From an uncultured Clostridia bacterium (GTDB taxonomy: Bacteria; Bacillota; Clostridia; TANB77; CAG-508), in contig CAKPNI010000003.1 in NCBI GenBank assembly GCA_934168355.1, forward strand, positions 1 through 64,000: a DNA stretch of 64,000 nt, read 5' to 3'. The notes beneath the pieces are model-generated. The model ran no database searches. It saw only the letters and a list, made by a program, of their open reading frames with translations, and was not told the DNA's origin. Shown in pieces: positions 45,921 through 55,238 of the stretch. Every line of letters starts with the position of its first letter. Positions within the stretch are counted from its first letter, which is position 1. The translations under genes were made by a program, and so were the position numbers.

Positions 45921-48281
45921 TTATTTTTCAAACACTAATTTATCCCCATCTCTTGAAACTCTAATGTTATCTCCATCAACAATATCGCCTCTTAAAATTC
46001 TTTCAGAAATTTCATCTTCAACATATCTTTGGATAGCTCTACGAAGAGGTCTAGCACCAAATTTAAGATTAGTTCCTTTTTCAAGCAAGAAATCTTTAGC
46101 ATCTTTAGACACTTCCATAGTGATATTTTTATCATGTAGGGCAGAGGCAGTATCTTTAAGCATAAGGTTAACAATATCAATTAATTGCTCATTAGTTAAG
46201 CTACTAAATGCAACAATTTCATCAACCCTGTTTAAAAATTCAGGTCTGAAAACATCTTTCAATCTCTCTTCAATTTTATACTTATCAACTTCTGACTTAC
46301 CAAATCCTATTGAGTTATTGTTCAAATTAGAACCAGCATTAGAAGTCATTATTATAATTGTATTTTCAAAACTAACAGTATTTCCTTGAGAATCTGTAAG
46401 TCTACCATCATCAAGAACTTGAAGCAAAATATTAAATACATCTGGATGAGCTTTTTCTATTTCATCTAAAAGAATTATAGAATAAGGGTGACGTTTTACC
46501 TTGTCTGTTAATTGACCAGCATCATCATAACCAACATATCCCGGAGGAGCACCGATTAATTTTGCAGTTGAATTACTTTCCATATATTCAGACATATCTA
46601 TTCTGATAATTGAATCTTCTGAGCCAAACATTTCATAACTTAAAGCTTTAGCAAGGGCAGTTTTACCAACACCAGTAGGTCCTACAAATATAAATGAAGG
46701 TGGACGTTTAGTTGATTTTAGTCCCGCTCTATTTCTACGAATAGCACGAGCTACTGCACTTACAGCTTCATCTTGACCAATTATTTTTTTGTGAAGATTT
46801 GTTTCTAAGTTTAGAAGTTTTTGCGTTTCTTCCTCTGTTATTTTACTTACAGGAATTTTTGTCCAGCTTTCAATAACATTTGCGATATCTTGAACTGTAA
46901 GATTTTGAACTTTCATTGATGAATTTATTTTGTCAATTTCTTCCATTAAACGACATTCTTCAGTTTTTAGATTAGCTGCTTTTTGATAATCTTCTGTTGA
47001 ATCAGTTGTAACAGCTTCATCTTTTTGTTCTTGGACTTCTTTTAATTTTTGACGTAATAATTCAAGTTTATATAAATCTTTATTTTCTAGGTTAATTCTT
47101 GAACAAGCCTCATCTAAAATATCTATTGCTTTATCTGGCAAAAATCTGTCATGAATATATTTTTCAGACATAATAACAGTTTGTTTAATTACATCTGTTG
47201 AAATTTTTACCTTGTGATAATCTTCATAATATTTTTTTATGCCATCTAGTATTCCAATAGAATCACTTACTGTTGGTTCTTCTATTAAAACTTGTTGGAA
47301 TCTACGCTCTAAAGCTGTATCTTTTTCGATATATTTACGATATTCCTTAATTGTTGTTGTACCAATAAGTTGAATTTGACCATTTGCTAAAGCAGGTTTT
47401 AAAATGTTTGCGGCATTCATAGCTGAATCACCATCTCCGCCCGCACCAGCACCTATGATTGAATGGATTTCATCTATTACAAGAATTATGTTTCCATATT
47501 GAATACAATCTCCAATAATTCCTTTCATTCTTGCTTCAAATTGACCCCTGAATTGAGTTCCCGCAACAACAGAAGTCATATCTAACAAATAAACTTCTTT
47601 ATTTAATAACTTAGCAGGTACATTTTTAGATGCAATTTTTAGTGCTAAAGCATTTGCAATTGCAGTTTTTCCAACACCCGGTTCACCAATTAGGCAAGGA
47701 TTGTTTTTAGAACGTCTATTTAAAATTTGGATAACTCTTTGAAGTTCTTTGTCACGACCAATTACCATGTCAAGTTCATTATTTTGAGCTTTGAAAGTAA
47801 GGTTGGTACCATATGTATCCAAAAATTTCTTTTTCTTATTTTTCTTCTTTTCAGGTTTAACTTTTTTCTTAGTATTTCCATTACCACTTGTAACTTGCTG
47901 ACCTTGTGGCTCTGGTCCACCAAATATGTTTCCAAAGATTGAACCCAAAGGAATTGCTCCTGCAAAAACTTTTGGAGCTTCATTTTCGTCATATTGTTCT
48001 TCATCATCTTCTTCGTTTACAGGGATGGCTCCAAGTTCGATACCATCAATTGAACCTAAATTTTCAGAAAGATTTTTGAATAATCCTTCTAGTTGTTTGT
48101 TCATTTGTTCAGATTGATTATTTATAATTGTTTGATTTTGCGCTTTTAATATTTCATCTGTGTTTATTCCTAATTTTTTAGCACAATTTATGCATAAACC
48201 TTCCATTTCTCTTTTTCCATCCGGTGTGATTTTACTAGAGAAGATAGAAGCTTGATTTTTTTTACACATTGAACATATCAT
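45921..48281 (-). CDS. ClpC-like AAA+ unfoldase with N-terminal zinc finger
   Basis: A 786-residue class I Clp/Hsp100 ATPase. Instead of Clp N-domain repeats it starts with a four-cysteine zinc finger (C3, C6, C30, C33) like that of McsA or ClpX-type adaptors. Walker A motifs are GEPGVGKTA near 200 and GPTGVGKTALAKAL near 534, with LVIDEIHSIIGAGAGGDG in the first ATPase and LLDEIEKAHPDVFNILLQ in the second. A coiled middle domain lies at about 400-470. It probably works with ClpP or as a disaggregase. It is monocistronic. Confidence 0.9.
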   Translation of the reverse strand: MICSMCKKNQASIFSSKITPDGKREMEGLCINCAKKLGINTDEILKAQNQTIINNQSEQMNKQLEGLFKNLSENLGSIDGIELGAIPVNEEDDEEQYDENEAPKVFAGAIPLGSIFGNIFGGPEPQGQQVTSGNGNTKKKVKPEKKKNKKKKFLDTYGTNLTFKAQNNELDMVIGRDKELQRVIQILNRRSKNNPCLIGEPGVGKTAIANALALKIASKNVPAKLLNKEVYLLDMTSVVAGTQFRGQFEARMKGIIGDCIQYGNIILVIDEIHSIIGAGAGGDGDSAMNAANILKPALANGQIQLIGTTTIKEYRKYIEKDTALERRFQQVLIEEPTVSDSIGILDGIKKYYEDYHKVKISTDVIKQTVIMSEKYIHDRFLPDKAIDILDEACSRINLENKDLYKLELLRQKLKEVQEQKDEAVTTDSTEDYQKAANLKTEECRLMEEIDKINSSMKVQNLTVQDIANVIESWTKIPVSKITEEETQKLLNLETNLHKKIIGQDEAVSAVARAIRRNRAGLKSTKRPPSFIFVGPTGVGKTALAKALSYEMFGSEDSIIRIDMSEYMESNSTAKLIGAPPGYVGYDDAGQLTDKVKRHPYSIILLDEIEKAHPDVFNILLQVLDDGRLTDSQGNTVSFENTIIIMTSNAGSNLNNNSIGFGKSEVDKYKIEERLKDVFRPEFLNRVDEIVAFSSLTNEQLIDIVNLMLKDTASALHDKNITMEVSKDAKDFLLEKGTNLKFGARPLRRAIQRYVEDEISERILRGDIVDGDNIRVSRDGDKLVFEK

Positions 48282-48514
48282 TTTGTCTTTTCCTCATTTC
48301 TTTTTTAGATTTTTGCTTTGTGAAAAGTGCTTGAATTGTAGTTTTTCACAAATTATATGATACCGTAAAAGAGGGAGAATGTCAAGAAAAAATTTTTCAT
48401 AATTATTGCATTTTATGAAAATTTGTTATATTATAAGAAGGTAATTTTAATGTCAATGTATAAAAAAATTAAATCATAAAATATTCGTAAAATTTAATTA
48501 AAAAGAAAAAGCAG

Positions 48515-48961
48515 GTGATAAAGATAAAACATAGACTTAATATATTTATAGACGAAAGTGGAGATTTTGGATTTACAAAAGGAAGTTCAGAGTTATATGG
48601 TGTGTCATTTACAATACATGAAAGTGATAAAAATATTAAAAATGAGTTAAAATATTTAAATGATAGACTAAAGAAAGCTAATTATGATGGAATGATACAT
48701 CTTGCCGATTTGGTTGCAAAAAGAGGAGAATATGCAAATTTTAACTTAGAGAAAAGAAAAAATATTTTTTGGTCGATTTTTTATTTTTCTAAAAGAGTAG
48801 ATGTAAAAATACATACAATTATGGTAGATAAACGATTTAAAAATAATAGAGTACAATTGAATAGAGAGTTAGCATATAGAATAAAAGCAGAAAAATATTT
48901 TTTCAGTGTAAAAGAAATTTTGGGAATTATAAGGCAATTAAAACCTAAAAGGTGGAAATAA
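48515..48961 (+). pseudogene. DUF3800 protein, internally deleted remnant
   Basis: A 148-residue frame starting at a GTG inside the binding site GCAGGTGATAAAG; an ATA sits where an ATG would be expected. The N-terminus is good DUF3800 (LNIFIDESGDFGF, IHLADLVA), but the family is usually around 230-250 residues. After RELAYRI it jumps to EKYFFSVKEILGII...KPKRW, which resembles the family's C-terminal end. The middle (with the conserved ADxx region) appears lost by an in-frame deletion. Probably inactive; DUF3800 proteins are RNase H-like and often linked to mobile DNA. Confidence 0.65.
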
Positions 48962-48992
48962 AAAAGCTACTCTTTTACGAATAGCTTTTTGC
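48960..48992 (+). terminator. terminator after the DUF3800 remnant
   Basis: AAAAAGCTA pairs with TAGCTTTTT around a 12-base loop. Confidence 0.7.
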
Positions 48993-49160
48993 GACGCTCA
49001 GCGTCTACACGGGTTTGGTCCTTTTGAGACCAATAGAATAAATATATATTTACATATGTATTATATTCTTAAACTTTTTTTATTATACATTATTTTTGCA
49101 AATTTGTATATAGTTTTTAAAAATTTTTCAGGATTTAGTCTTGAAAATTTTTTATAATTA

Positions 49161-49189
49161 TTGCTATTTCCAAAAAGATATAATATAAT
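49161..49189 (+). promoter_or_regulatory. promoter of plsY
   Basis: TTGCTA at 49161-49166, 17-base spacer, TATAAT at 49184-49189, 27 bases before the ATG. Confidence 0.6.
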
Positions 49190-49215
49190 GACAAAAAAAG
49201 AAGGAGGAAGAAAAA

Positions 49216-49857
49216 ATGGCAACATATATAATAATAGCAATAATAGCTTATGCAATAGGAAGCATAAATTTTTCAGTACTAATAAGCAAAAAAATGGCAG
49301 GATTTGATGTTAGGGAAAAAGGAAGCGGAAATGCAGGTTCTACAAACATGTTACGTTCAGTAGGAAAAAAAGCAGCAGCATTAACACTTTTATGTGATAT
49401 ACTAAAAGGAGTAGTAGCAATACTAATAGCCTTAATAGCTGGAAAAATCGTAAAAAATGTAGACAGAGCAGTGCTTGTTCAAATAGCAGGAATCTTAGTT
49501 GTAGTTGGTCATACTTTTCCAATATTCTTTGAATTCAAAGGAGGAAAAGGAGTTGCAACATCACTTGGAGTAATAATGATGATAAACTGGAAAATAGGAC
49601 TAATATGCTTAGTATTTGCACTAGCCATTATGGCATTTAGTAGAATGGTATCAATGGGTTCTGTTGGGGCGGCAATTTTATTCCCTGTTTTAACATTATT
49701 TATAAACACAAACTTTATAGTCCAAACAAGTGGAATGAAATATTTTATATTTAGTGTTATTTTAGCAGCAATAGTTATATTTAACCATAGAGCAAATATA
49801 AGAAGAATTGCAAATGGAACAGAAAATAAATTAAGTTTCAAAAATACGAATAAATAA
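49216..49857 (+). CDS. plsY: glycerol-3-phosphate acyltransferase PlsY
   Basis: A 213-residue enzyme with five or so membrane helices. It has AYAIGSINFSVLISK, the GSGNAGSTNMLRSVG motif, VVGHTFPIFFEFKGGKGVATSLG and NHRANIRRIANGTENKL, all PlsY hallmarks. It transfers acyl from acyl-phosphate to glycerol-3-phosphate. AAGGAGGAAG precedes the ATG. gpsA, which makes the substrate, follows. Confidence 0.95.
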   Translation: MATYIIIAIIAYAIGSINFSVLISKKMAGFDVREKGSGNAGSTNMLRSVGKKAAALTLLCDILKGVVAILIALIAGKIVKNVDRAVLVQIAGILVVVGHTFPIFFEFKGGKGVATSLGVIMMINWKIGLICLVFALAIMAFSRMVSMGSVGAAILFPVLTLFINTNFIVQTSGMKYFIFSVILAAIVIFNHRANIRRIANGTENKLSFKNTNK

Positions 49858-49896
49858 TTTTGGGGTAAAATATTTATAAAATAATAAGATTTTTTT

Positions 49897-49966
49897 CGCG
49901 AAAAGAAACGGTCCTAGTGGAAAATGATACGATCTTTTCGTGAAAAGAAACGGTCCCAATGGAAAA
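49897..49966. repeat. two tandem half-copies of the dispersed repeat
   Basis: CGCGAAAAGAAACGGTCC (49897-49914) and CGTGAAAAGAAACGGTCC are repeated in the same orientation, each followed by a TGG-type end. This is a direct rather than inverted arrangement. Confidence 0.8.
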
Positions 49967-49993
49967 AATACAGCAGAGGAAAGGAAGAAAAAA

Positions 49994-50986
49994 ATGAAAA
50001 AAATAGCAATCATAGGAAGTGGAAGCTGGGGAGTAGCCTTAGCAATCCACTTGGCAAAAAATGGAAACAAAATAAAAATATGGTCATTTGCACAAGATGA
50101 GGCAGATTTGATAAATAATGAAAAAAAATGCAAATTTTTACCAAATGCGGTAATTCCGGAAAATGTGGAATGTACGACATCATTTGAAGATGCATTAAAT
50201 GGTGCAGAACTTATTTTGCAAGTTACACCATCAAAATTTACAAGAGATACAGTAAAACAGTATAAACAATATGTAGATGTAAAAAATCAACCGATAGTTG
50301 TATGTTCAAAAGGAATAGAAAAAGATACAGCAGATACTTTAGACGAAATAATATTAGAAGAAATTCCGGGAGCAAGAGTTGGAGCTTTATCAGGACCAAG
50401 TCATGCTGAAGAAGTATCAATAGCCGTACCAACTGTATTAGTAATAGGTTCAAAAGACGAAGAAATAAAAAAAATAGTACAAGATGCATTTATGAATGAA
50501 TATATGAGAATATATACAACAAACGACATAAAAGGTGTAGAATTAGGTGGAGCATTAAAAAACATTATAGCATTTTGTGCAGGAGTTGCAGCAGGAATTG
50601 GATTTGGAGATAATACTTTTGCAGCATTAATCACAAGAGGATTGGTAGAAATTAGAAAACTTGGAGTTGCATTAGGTGGAGAAAAAGATACGTTTTATGG
50701 ATTAAGTGGCTTAGGTGACTTGATAGTAACTTGTTTAAGTGAACATTCAAGAAATAGAAAAGCAGGATTTTTAATTGGCAAAGGAAAAACAATTGAAGAA
50801 ACAAAAAAAGAAGTTGGAATGGTTATAGAATCAATAGATAATATAGAAGTTGCAAAAAGATTAAGTGATGAATTAAATTTGGAGCTTCCGATTTTAAATA
50901 CTGTTTACGATATTTTATATAATAATTTAGAGCCTAAAAAAGCTGTTGAAATGTTGATGACAAGAAAGAAGAAACAAGAGGACTAA
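49994..50986 (+). CDS. gpsA: NAD(P)-dependent glycerol-3-phosphate dehydrogenase
   Basis: A 330-residue GpsA. The ATG at 49994 follows AGGAAAGGAAG; earlier in-frame codons lie in the repeat. Motifs: IAIIGSGSWGVALA (dinucleotide fold), SKGIEKDT, LSGPSHAEEV, the catalytic Lys in ELGGALKNIIAFCAGVA, and GLSGLGDLIVTC. It reduces dihydroxyacetone phosphate to glycerol-3-phosphate for phospholipids. It forms a pair with plsY. Confidence 0.96.
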   Translation: MKKIAIIGSGSWGVALAIHLAKNGNKIKIWSFAQDEADLINNEKKCKFLPNAVIPENVECTTSFEDALNGAELILQVTPSKFTRDTVKQYKQYVDVKNQPIVVCSKGIEKDTADTLDEIILEEIPGARVGALSGPSHAEEVSIAVPTVLVIGSKDEEIKKIVQDAFMNEYMRIYTTNDIKGVELGGALKNIIAFCAGVAAGIGFGDNTFAALITRGLVEIRKLGVALGGEKDTFYGLSGLGDLIVTCLSEHSRNRKAGFLIGKGKTIEETKKEVGMVIESIDNIEVAKRLSDELNLELPILNTVYDILYNNLEPKKAVEMLMTRKKKQED

Positions 50987-51033
50987 TTTAAGTATAAAAT
51001 GGTTATATTAATACATAATAAATAAAGTTGTAC

Positions 51034-51085
51034 TTTTTGGACCGGTTCTTTTATGAACATGTTCATAAAAGAACTGGTCCAAAAA
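51034..51085. repeat. dispersed palindrome, long arms (GGACCGGTTC variant)
   Basis: 51034-51058 pairs with 51061-51085 with one mismatch. The centre AACATGTT is itself palindromic. Confidence 0.9.
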
Positions 51086-51109
51086 GAGCAAAAAGAAAGG
51101 ATGATATAT

Positions 51110-51667
51110 ATGGAATTTTTTGACAAATTAACAAAAAAAGCGTCAGAAACATACAAGGGAGCAGCAGAAAAAACAAGTAAAATAGCAAAAGAAGCAAAAC
51201 TAAAATTAAAGATAAATGAAAACAAATCTAAAATAAATGATTTATATGAAGAAATAGGAAAAAAAGTTTACCAAAAACATACAGAAACAGGAGATGTTTG
51301 CATAAAAAAAGACCTAGAAGAAGAATGTGCTAAAATTGACATTTTATCTGCTGAAATAGAAAAATATCATAAGGAGATTTTAGAGTTATCAGATTTAAAA
51401 ACATGTGTCAAATGTAAAGAGCCAATGGATGTAAATGCAAAATTCTGCCCTAAATGTGGAGCAGAACAACCTGTAGCTGAAGAAGCTCCAGCTATGGAAG
51501 TTGAGGTTGTAGATAATGAAAAAGAAGACACACAAGAAACTTCTGAAAAGGTAGAAGAAACAAGTGAAAACGAAGAAAAAACAGCAGAACCAGTAAACAC
51601 AAATTCTGTATGGGATGGAACAGATACAGTTGAAGCAGAAAATAATGATGATAACAAAACAGAATAG
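51110..51667 (+). CDS. zinc-ribbon protein with helical N-terminus
   Basis: A 185-residue cytoplasmic protein. GAAAGGATG precedes the ATG at 51110; earlier in-frame codons are repeat-derived. Residues 1-95 are a charged helical region (phasin- or coiled-coil-like), followed by a zinc ribbon (CVKCKEPM, FCPKCGAEQP near 104-127) and a Glu-rich disordered tail. Similar small zinc-ribbon proteins are widespread in Clostridia without known function. Confidence 0.75.
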   Translation: MEFFDKLTKKASETYKGAAEKTSKIAKEAKLKLKINENKSKINDLYEEIGKKVYQKHTETGDVCIKKDLEEECAKIDILSAEIEKYHKEILELSDLKTCVKCKEPMDVNAKFCPKCGAEQPVAEEAPAMEVEVVDNEKEDTQETSEKVEETSENEEKTAEPVNTNSVWDGTDTVEAENNDDNKTE

Positions 51668-51686
51668 TAGATAAATTAATGATGGA

Positions 51687-51968
51687 TTAGTAAGGATAGC
51701 GTTCAAAAAGATATTTTATAATATCATTAGCATTATACTCTGAGATTTTTATAAATATATCTTTATCCAAACTAATCCACATTTTTATGTCAAAATTTTC
51801 CTCATTATCTATATATGCGGCAATTAAATCAGTAATTTCTATTGGATTTTCATATTTTTTTTGCCATCTCAAATTTTTTTCTATTTCAAGATTGGTGTCA
51901 TAATATTCACTTAAAAATTCGTTTAGCTCGCCTGGCTTGTGGCTTTGTAATTTAACTATTGCGTGCAT
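51687..51968 (-). CDS. small conserved-looking protein, unknown function
   Basis: A 93-residue protein with GGAGG before the ATG. No membrane segment. It has an N-terminal HAIVKLQSHKPGELNEFLSEYY and a C-terminal helical NANDIIKYLFERYPY. I do not recognise the family; the size and mixed alpha/beta pattern suggest a small globular domain. It ends 19 bases from the convergent zinc-ribbon gene. Confidence 0.65.
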   Translation of the reverse strand: MHAIVKLQSHKPGELNEFLSEYYDTNLEIEKNLRWQKKYENPIEITDLIAAYIDNEENFDIKMWISLDKDIFIKISEYNANDIIKYLFERYPY

Positions 51969-52330
51969 TTTGTACCTCCATTTTATTCTTAGTATTTGAA
52001 ATAATAATAAAATTATACATTGTGGGGAAAAATAGTTTTTAGAAGAAATATATTATGTATGAGTAAAAATACTTAAAATACGTAAATGTTACGATAAGTT
52101 GACATTTGTGTTTCATTTTGTAAAGTAAAATGAAGAAAATAAAGAATATAATAATGTATATTTAGAACCTCAAAATCCTATATATCAAGTTTTAAAACAA
52201 ATACTAATAAGTAGAATATATAATTTAAATAAATAAAAAAGTAGAAAAAAGTCGATAAAAACATTGACAAAAATCTTGAAAAAACATATATATATGTATA
52301 TAATTTAATATACGAAGGAGGAATAAATAA
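51969..52330 (+). other. 362-bp AT-rich gap with a possible gene-tail remnant
   Basis: No complete gene. At about 52130-52236 a frame reads NEENKEYNNVYLEPQNP then IYQVLKQILISRIYNLNK and stop, with a stop just before it and no start site, so it looks like the tail of a decayed gene. The last 60 bases hold the promoter of the next gene. Confidence 0.4.
52276..52304 (+). promoter_or_regulatory. promoter of the GLUG pilin-like gene
   Basis: TTGAAA at 52276-52281, 17-base AT-repeat spacer, TATAAT at 52299-52304. A TTGACA lies 12 bases upstream but is too far for standard spacing. Confidence 0.6.
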
Positions 52331-53806
52331 ATGAACAAAAAATCAACTTTAGGGAAGGTTGCAAATAGTTACTTGACACATACAGAGAAAAATAGAGGAA
52401 TTACTTTGATTGCACTTGTTGTAACTATAATTTTGCTTTTGATTTTGGCAGGTGTTAGTATTAGTATGTTGACTGGGCAAAATGGGATTTTAAATAGGGC
52501 GTCAGAGGCAAAGGAAAAGACGGAACTAGGTCAAAAACAAGAAAAATCAGATATGGCAGGTTTAGAAGATTTAATAAATGAGAGTGTAGATGGTACATCT
52601 GTAGAACAGGTATCTGATAAAAATCCTGGAGTACTAGAACAAGATGAATTAGATAGAAATGTGTATAGTATAAATAGTATTGAAGATTTAGTATTTTTCG
52701 CATATGATGTAGGGAATAATGATAATACATATGAAGGAAAAACGGTTAAATTGGGATTAAGTTTGGATTTTAATTCTAGTAAGTCATATGTGGATGCATT
52801 TAGAACTGATTATGGAAAATATGGTTATAATGGAGAGTTGAAAACTTTGCTTACAAGCGGAGAGGGATTTTTGCCTATTGGAAATATAAGTGATGGAAAC
52901 TGTATTTTTAAAGGTACTTTTGATGGAGCTGGACATAATATAAGAACTCTTTTTATAAATAAAGTTATAAATGATAATACTAGTACCAAAACATATCAGG
53001 TAGGATTTTTTGTTGTATCATCAGGAGTAATAAAGAATTTTGGTTTAGAAAAGATTAATGTGGGTGTAGAAGGAAAGAATAATGTTGGTATTTCAACAAG
53101 CGGACTAGTAGCCAGAAATTATGGTGATATTGAAAATTGTTATGTAACAGGAAGTTTAAAGGGAGAAACAGACAAAGGAAATATAAATGTTAGTGGAATT
53201 GTTGGACAAAATCATAAGAATATTAGTAATTCATATAATAAAGCAAGCATAACAGGAAGCACAAATGGTGGATATACTTATATATCAGGAGTATCAGCAG
53301 GAAATAAAAGCGATGCTGTAATAAACAGTTGCTATAATATGGGAAATATACTAATGTCAGGAAATATTGACCAAGATAAATATGCATTATGTGGTGGTAT
53401 AACAGGAGGACAAGAAGGGGGAAAAATAACGAATTGCTATAATGGCGGAGAAATAAAAGCAGATAGTGAATCTGATGCGTATAGAGTTGGAGGTTTGATT
53501 GGAAATTGCAATGGAATAGTTGAAAACAGTTATAATTATGGAAAAGTAAACGCCAAATACGAAATAAACACTGGAGCAATAGCTGGTAGTATAAATAATG
53601 ATAATACTGCAGCGAAACTGGATAATTGTTATTGTTTGGGAGAAGTAATAAATAATGGAAATGGAAACGATATAAATATTAATAAATACGGTGTTATAAT
53701 AAAAAAATCAGACGAGTTGAAGGCTTTGAATGGCATTTTAGGAGAAAAATTTAAAAAGGATAAAGCCAATATAAACAATGGATATCCAATATTGAGTTGG
53801 CAGTAG
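52331..53806 (+). CDS. pilin-like secreted protein with GLUG-type repeats
   Basis: A 491-residue protein with GGAGG before the ATG. A 22-residue basic leader precedes the prepilin-like helix (GITLIALVVTIILLLILAG, then SISMLTGQNGIL). A linker leads to a repetitive beta-rich C-terminal domain with units such as IENCYVTGSLKG, ISNSYNKASITG, INSCYNMGNI, ITNCYNGGEI, VENSYNYGKV and LDNCYCLGEV (about 23-25 residues apart, GLUG-like). This suggests a beta-solenoid adhesin on a pilus-like stalk. It shares the N-terminal module of the protein at 5690. Its N-G-I motif is AAT GGG ATT, with no CGG. Confidence 0.85.
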   Translation: MNKKSTLGKVANSYLTHTEKNRGITLIALVVTIILLLILAGVSISMLTGQNGILNRASEAKEKTELGQKQEKSDMAGLEDLINESVDGTSVEQVSDKNPGVLEQDELDRNVYSINSIEDLVFFAYDVGNNDNTYEGKTVKLGLSLDFNSSKSYVDAFRTDYGKYGYNGELKTLLTSGEGFLPIGNISDGNCIFKGTFDGAGHNIRTLFINKVINDNTSTKTYQVGFFVVSSGVIKNFGLEKINVGVEGKNNVGISTSGLVARNYGDIENCYVTGSLKGETDKGNINVSGIVGQNHKNISNSYNKASITGSTNGGYTYISGVSAGNKSDAVINSCYNMGNILMSGNIDQDKYALCGGITGGQEGGKITNCYNGGEIKADSESDAYRVGGLIGNCNGIVENSYNYGKVNAKYEINTGAIAGSINNDNTAAKLDNCYCLGEVINNGNGNDININKYGVIIKKSDELKALNGILGEKFKKDKANINNGYPILSWQ

Positions 53807-53899
53807 TATTTTTGGAAAAATTAAAAATGAATACGAAAAAAATTATCAAATTGGAAAGTATGGTTTTTTAAGACTAGAAGAATATGGATACTTTAAAAA

Positions 53900-54142
53900 A
53901 TGAAAGTAAAAGATAATCTAGTAAATGTTATGAGAGTTGGAAATATAGATTATATTTCGTTAACTGATTTAGCAAGATATAAAAATCCTTTAACTCCTGG
54001 GTATGTTATTATTAAATGGATGAGTAATAAAAGTTTTTTTGATTTTTATTGCTTATGGGAAGAACTTTCATCCAAAAATAAAAAATCCACAAAACCATTT
54101 GCAAAATCTCAAAAATGTGCTATAATAAACAAAGCAAATTGA
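53900..54142 (+). pseudogene. KilA-N domain remnant
   Basis: An 80-residue frame whose first 57 residues match the start of KilA-N proteins (YISLTDLARYKNPLTPGYVI, then KSFFDFYCLWEEL). It then runs into unrelated codons overlapping the rnpB promoter and 5' end, so the gene is 3'-truncated. Just upstream (53807-53899) another short frame ending YQIGKYGFLRLEEYGYFKK looks like the tail of a second lost gene. KilA-N proteins are phage-associated, so this is probable phage or island debris. Confidence 0.6.
54099..54126 (+). promoter_or_regulatory. promoter of rnpB
   Basis: TTGCAA at 54099-54104, 16-base spacer, TATAAT at 54121-54126. It lies 7 bases before the rnpB 5' end and inside the KilA-N remnant. 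Confidence 0.75.
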
Positions 54143-54501
54143 TTAGTCGCTGGCAAAACTCGAAAGGGTTTGCGAGAGGAAAGTCCGGGCTCCAAAGAGC
54201 AATGATGCTAGATAACGTCTAGTGAGGGAAACCTTAAGGAAAGTGCAACAGAAAATAACCGCCATTAGTTTTGAATGTTAGGTTCTTGTTAAACTAATGG
54301 TAAGGATGAAAAGGTGAGGTAAGAGCTCACCGGCTGTAAGGTGACTTATGGCGTCAGTGTAAACCCCATCTGGAGCAACACCTAAAATGGATATAAAACA
54401 CCTGCTCGGTGGTCCAAACCTGTGTGGCTTGAGCTATATAGTGATGTATAGACTAGATAAATGACTAATTTAAAAGACAGAACCCGGCTTACAGATTTGC
54501 G
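54133..54501 (+). ncRNA. rnpB: RNase P RNA
   Basis: The universal core is present: GAGGAAAGTCCGGGCTCC near 54175, GTGCAACAGAAAATAACCGCC near 54243, GGTAAGGATGAAAAGGTG and GGTAAGAGCTCACCG near 54300-54330, and AGACAGAACCCGGCTTACAG near 54476. The ends pair through GCAAAT (54134-54139) and ATTTGC (54495-54500) as helix P1. The layout looks like the ancestral type A form. It is the catalytic subunit that matures tRNA 5' ends. Confidence 0.95.
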
Positions 54502-54584
54502 CTTAAATATAGTTATAAAAACGTTTAAATTAACAAAAAATGTAAAGAATAATATTAAAAACTCTTAAGTAAGAGGTGATAATA

Positions 54585-55238
54585 TTGTTCTTTTTTTATA
54601 TGCTTTCAATACTAGTTATAATACTTACAATATTAGTAATTAATACAACAATACAAATACATATAGAAAATTTAAAAATTACAATACCAAAAAAAAACAA
54701 AAGAAACATAAATAAAGACTATAAAATATTAATAAAATTCTATATATTAAACAAAATCAACTATTTAAAACTAGATATAACCAAAACGAAAATGGAAAAA
54801 AGAATTATAAGAAAAAATATAAACAAAATAAAGAGAAAAATCGAAAAAGACCAAAACAAAATAGACACTAAAGTATTAAAAAGTCTAAAAAATATAAAAT
54901 GGAATATAAAAAGATTAAATTTAAAAATAAATTTGGGATTAGAAGATGCTTCAAAAAGTGCTATATTTGTTGGGCTTTTGTCAGCAATAATATCAGTAGG
55001 TTTAGGAATATTAAAAAATAATAAAAAATTAACTAAAAATGACGAAATTTACTGGAAAATAATTCCTATTTATCAGGGGGAAGTATCAATAAAAATAGGC
55101 TTAAATATAATTGGGAAAATAAAAATAAAAGACATAATAAAATTTTTGCTTGGACAAAAAAAGCAAAGATATATTGCAAAAATAAAATGCAATGATATAA
55201 TAAGTAAAAAAAGAAAACAGGAGAAAAAATATGGATGA
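54585..55238 (+). CDS. DUF2953 protein (YtfI-like)
   Basis: A 217-residue protein. A TTG at 54585 with AAGAGGTG six bases upstream is the likely start. It has an N-terminal membrane helix, a basic middle, then INLGLEDASKSAIFVGLLSAI and a C-terminal IKIKDIIKFLLG, the DUF2953 signature. In Firmicutes the DUF2953 gene (ytfI) normally lies directly upstream of gerW/ytfJ in a sporulation-linked operon. Here two DUF262 genes separate them. Its last 8 bases overlap the next gene. Confidence 0.82.
   Translation: MFFFYMLSILVIILTILVINTTIQIHIENLKITIPKKNKRNINKDYKILIKFYILNKINYLKLDITKTKMEKRIIRKNINKIKRKIEKDQNKIDTKVLKSLKNIKWNIKRLNLKINLGLEDASKSAIFVGLLSAIISVGLGILKNNKKLTKNDEIYWKIIPIYQGEVSIKIGLNIIGKIKIKDIIKFLLGQKKQRYIAKIKCNDIISKKRKQEKKYG

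Noticed and set aside
52260..52310. TTGACA at 52264 as the -35 of the GLUG pilin gene
   Set aside because: It is 29 bases from the TATAAT; the TTGAAA at 52276 has the correct 17-base spacing.
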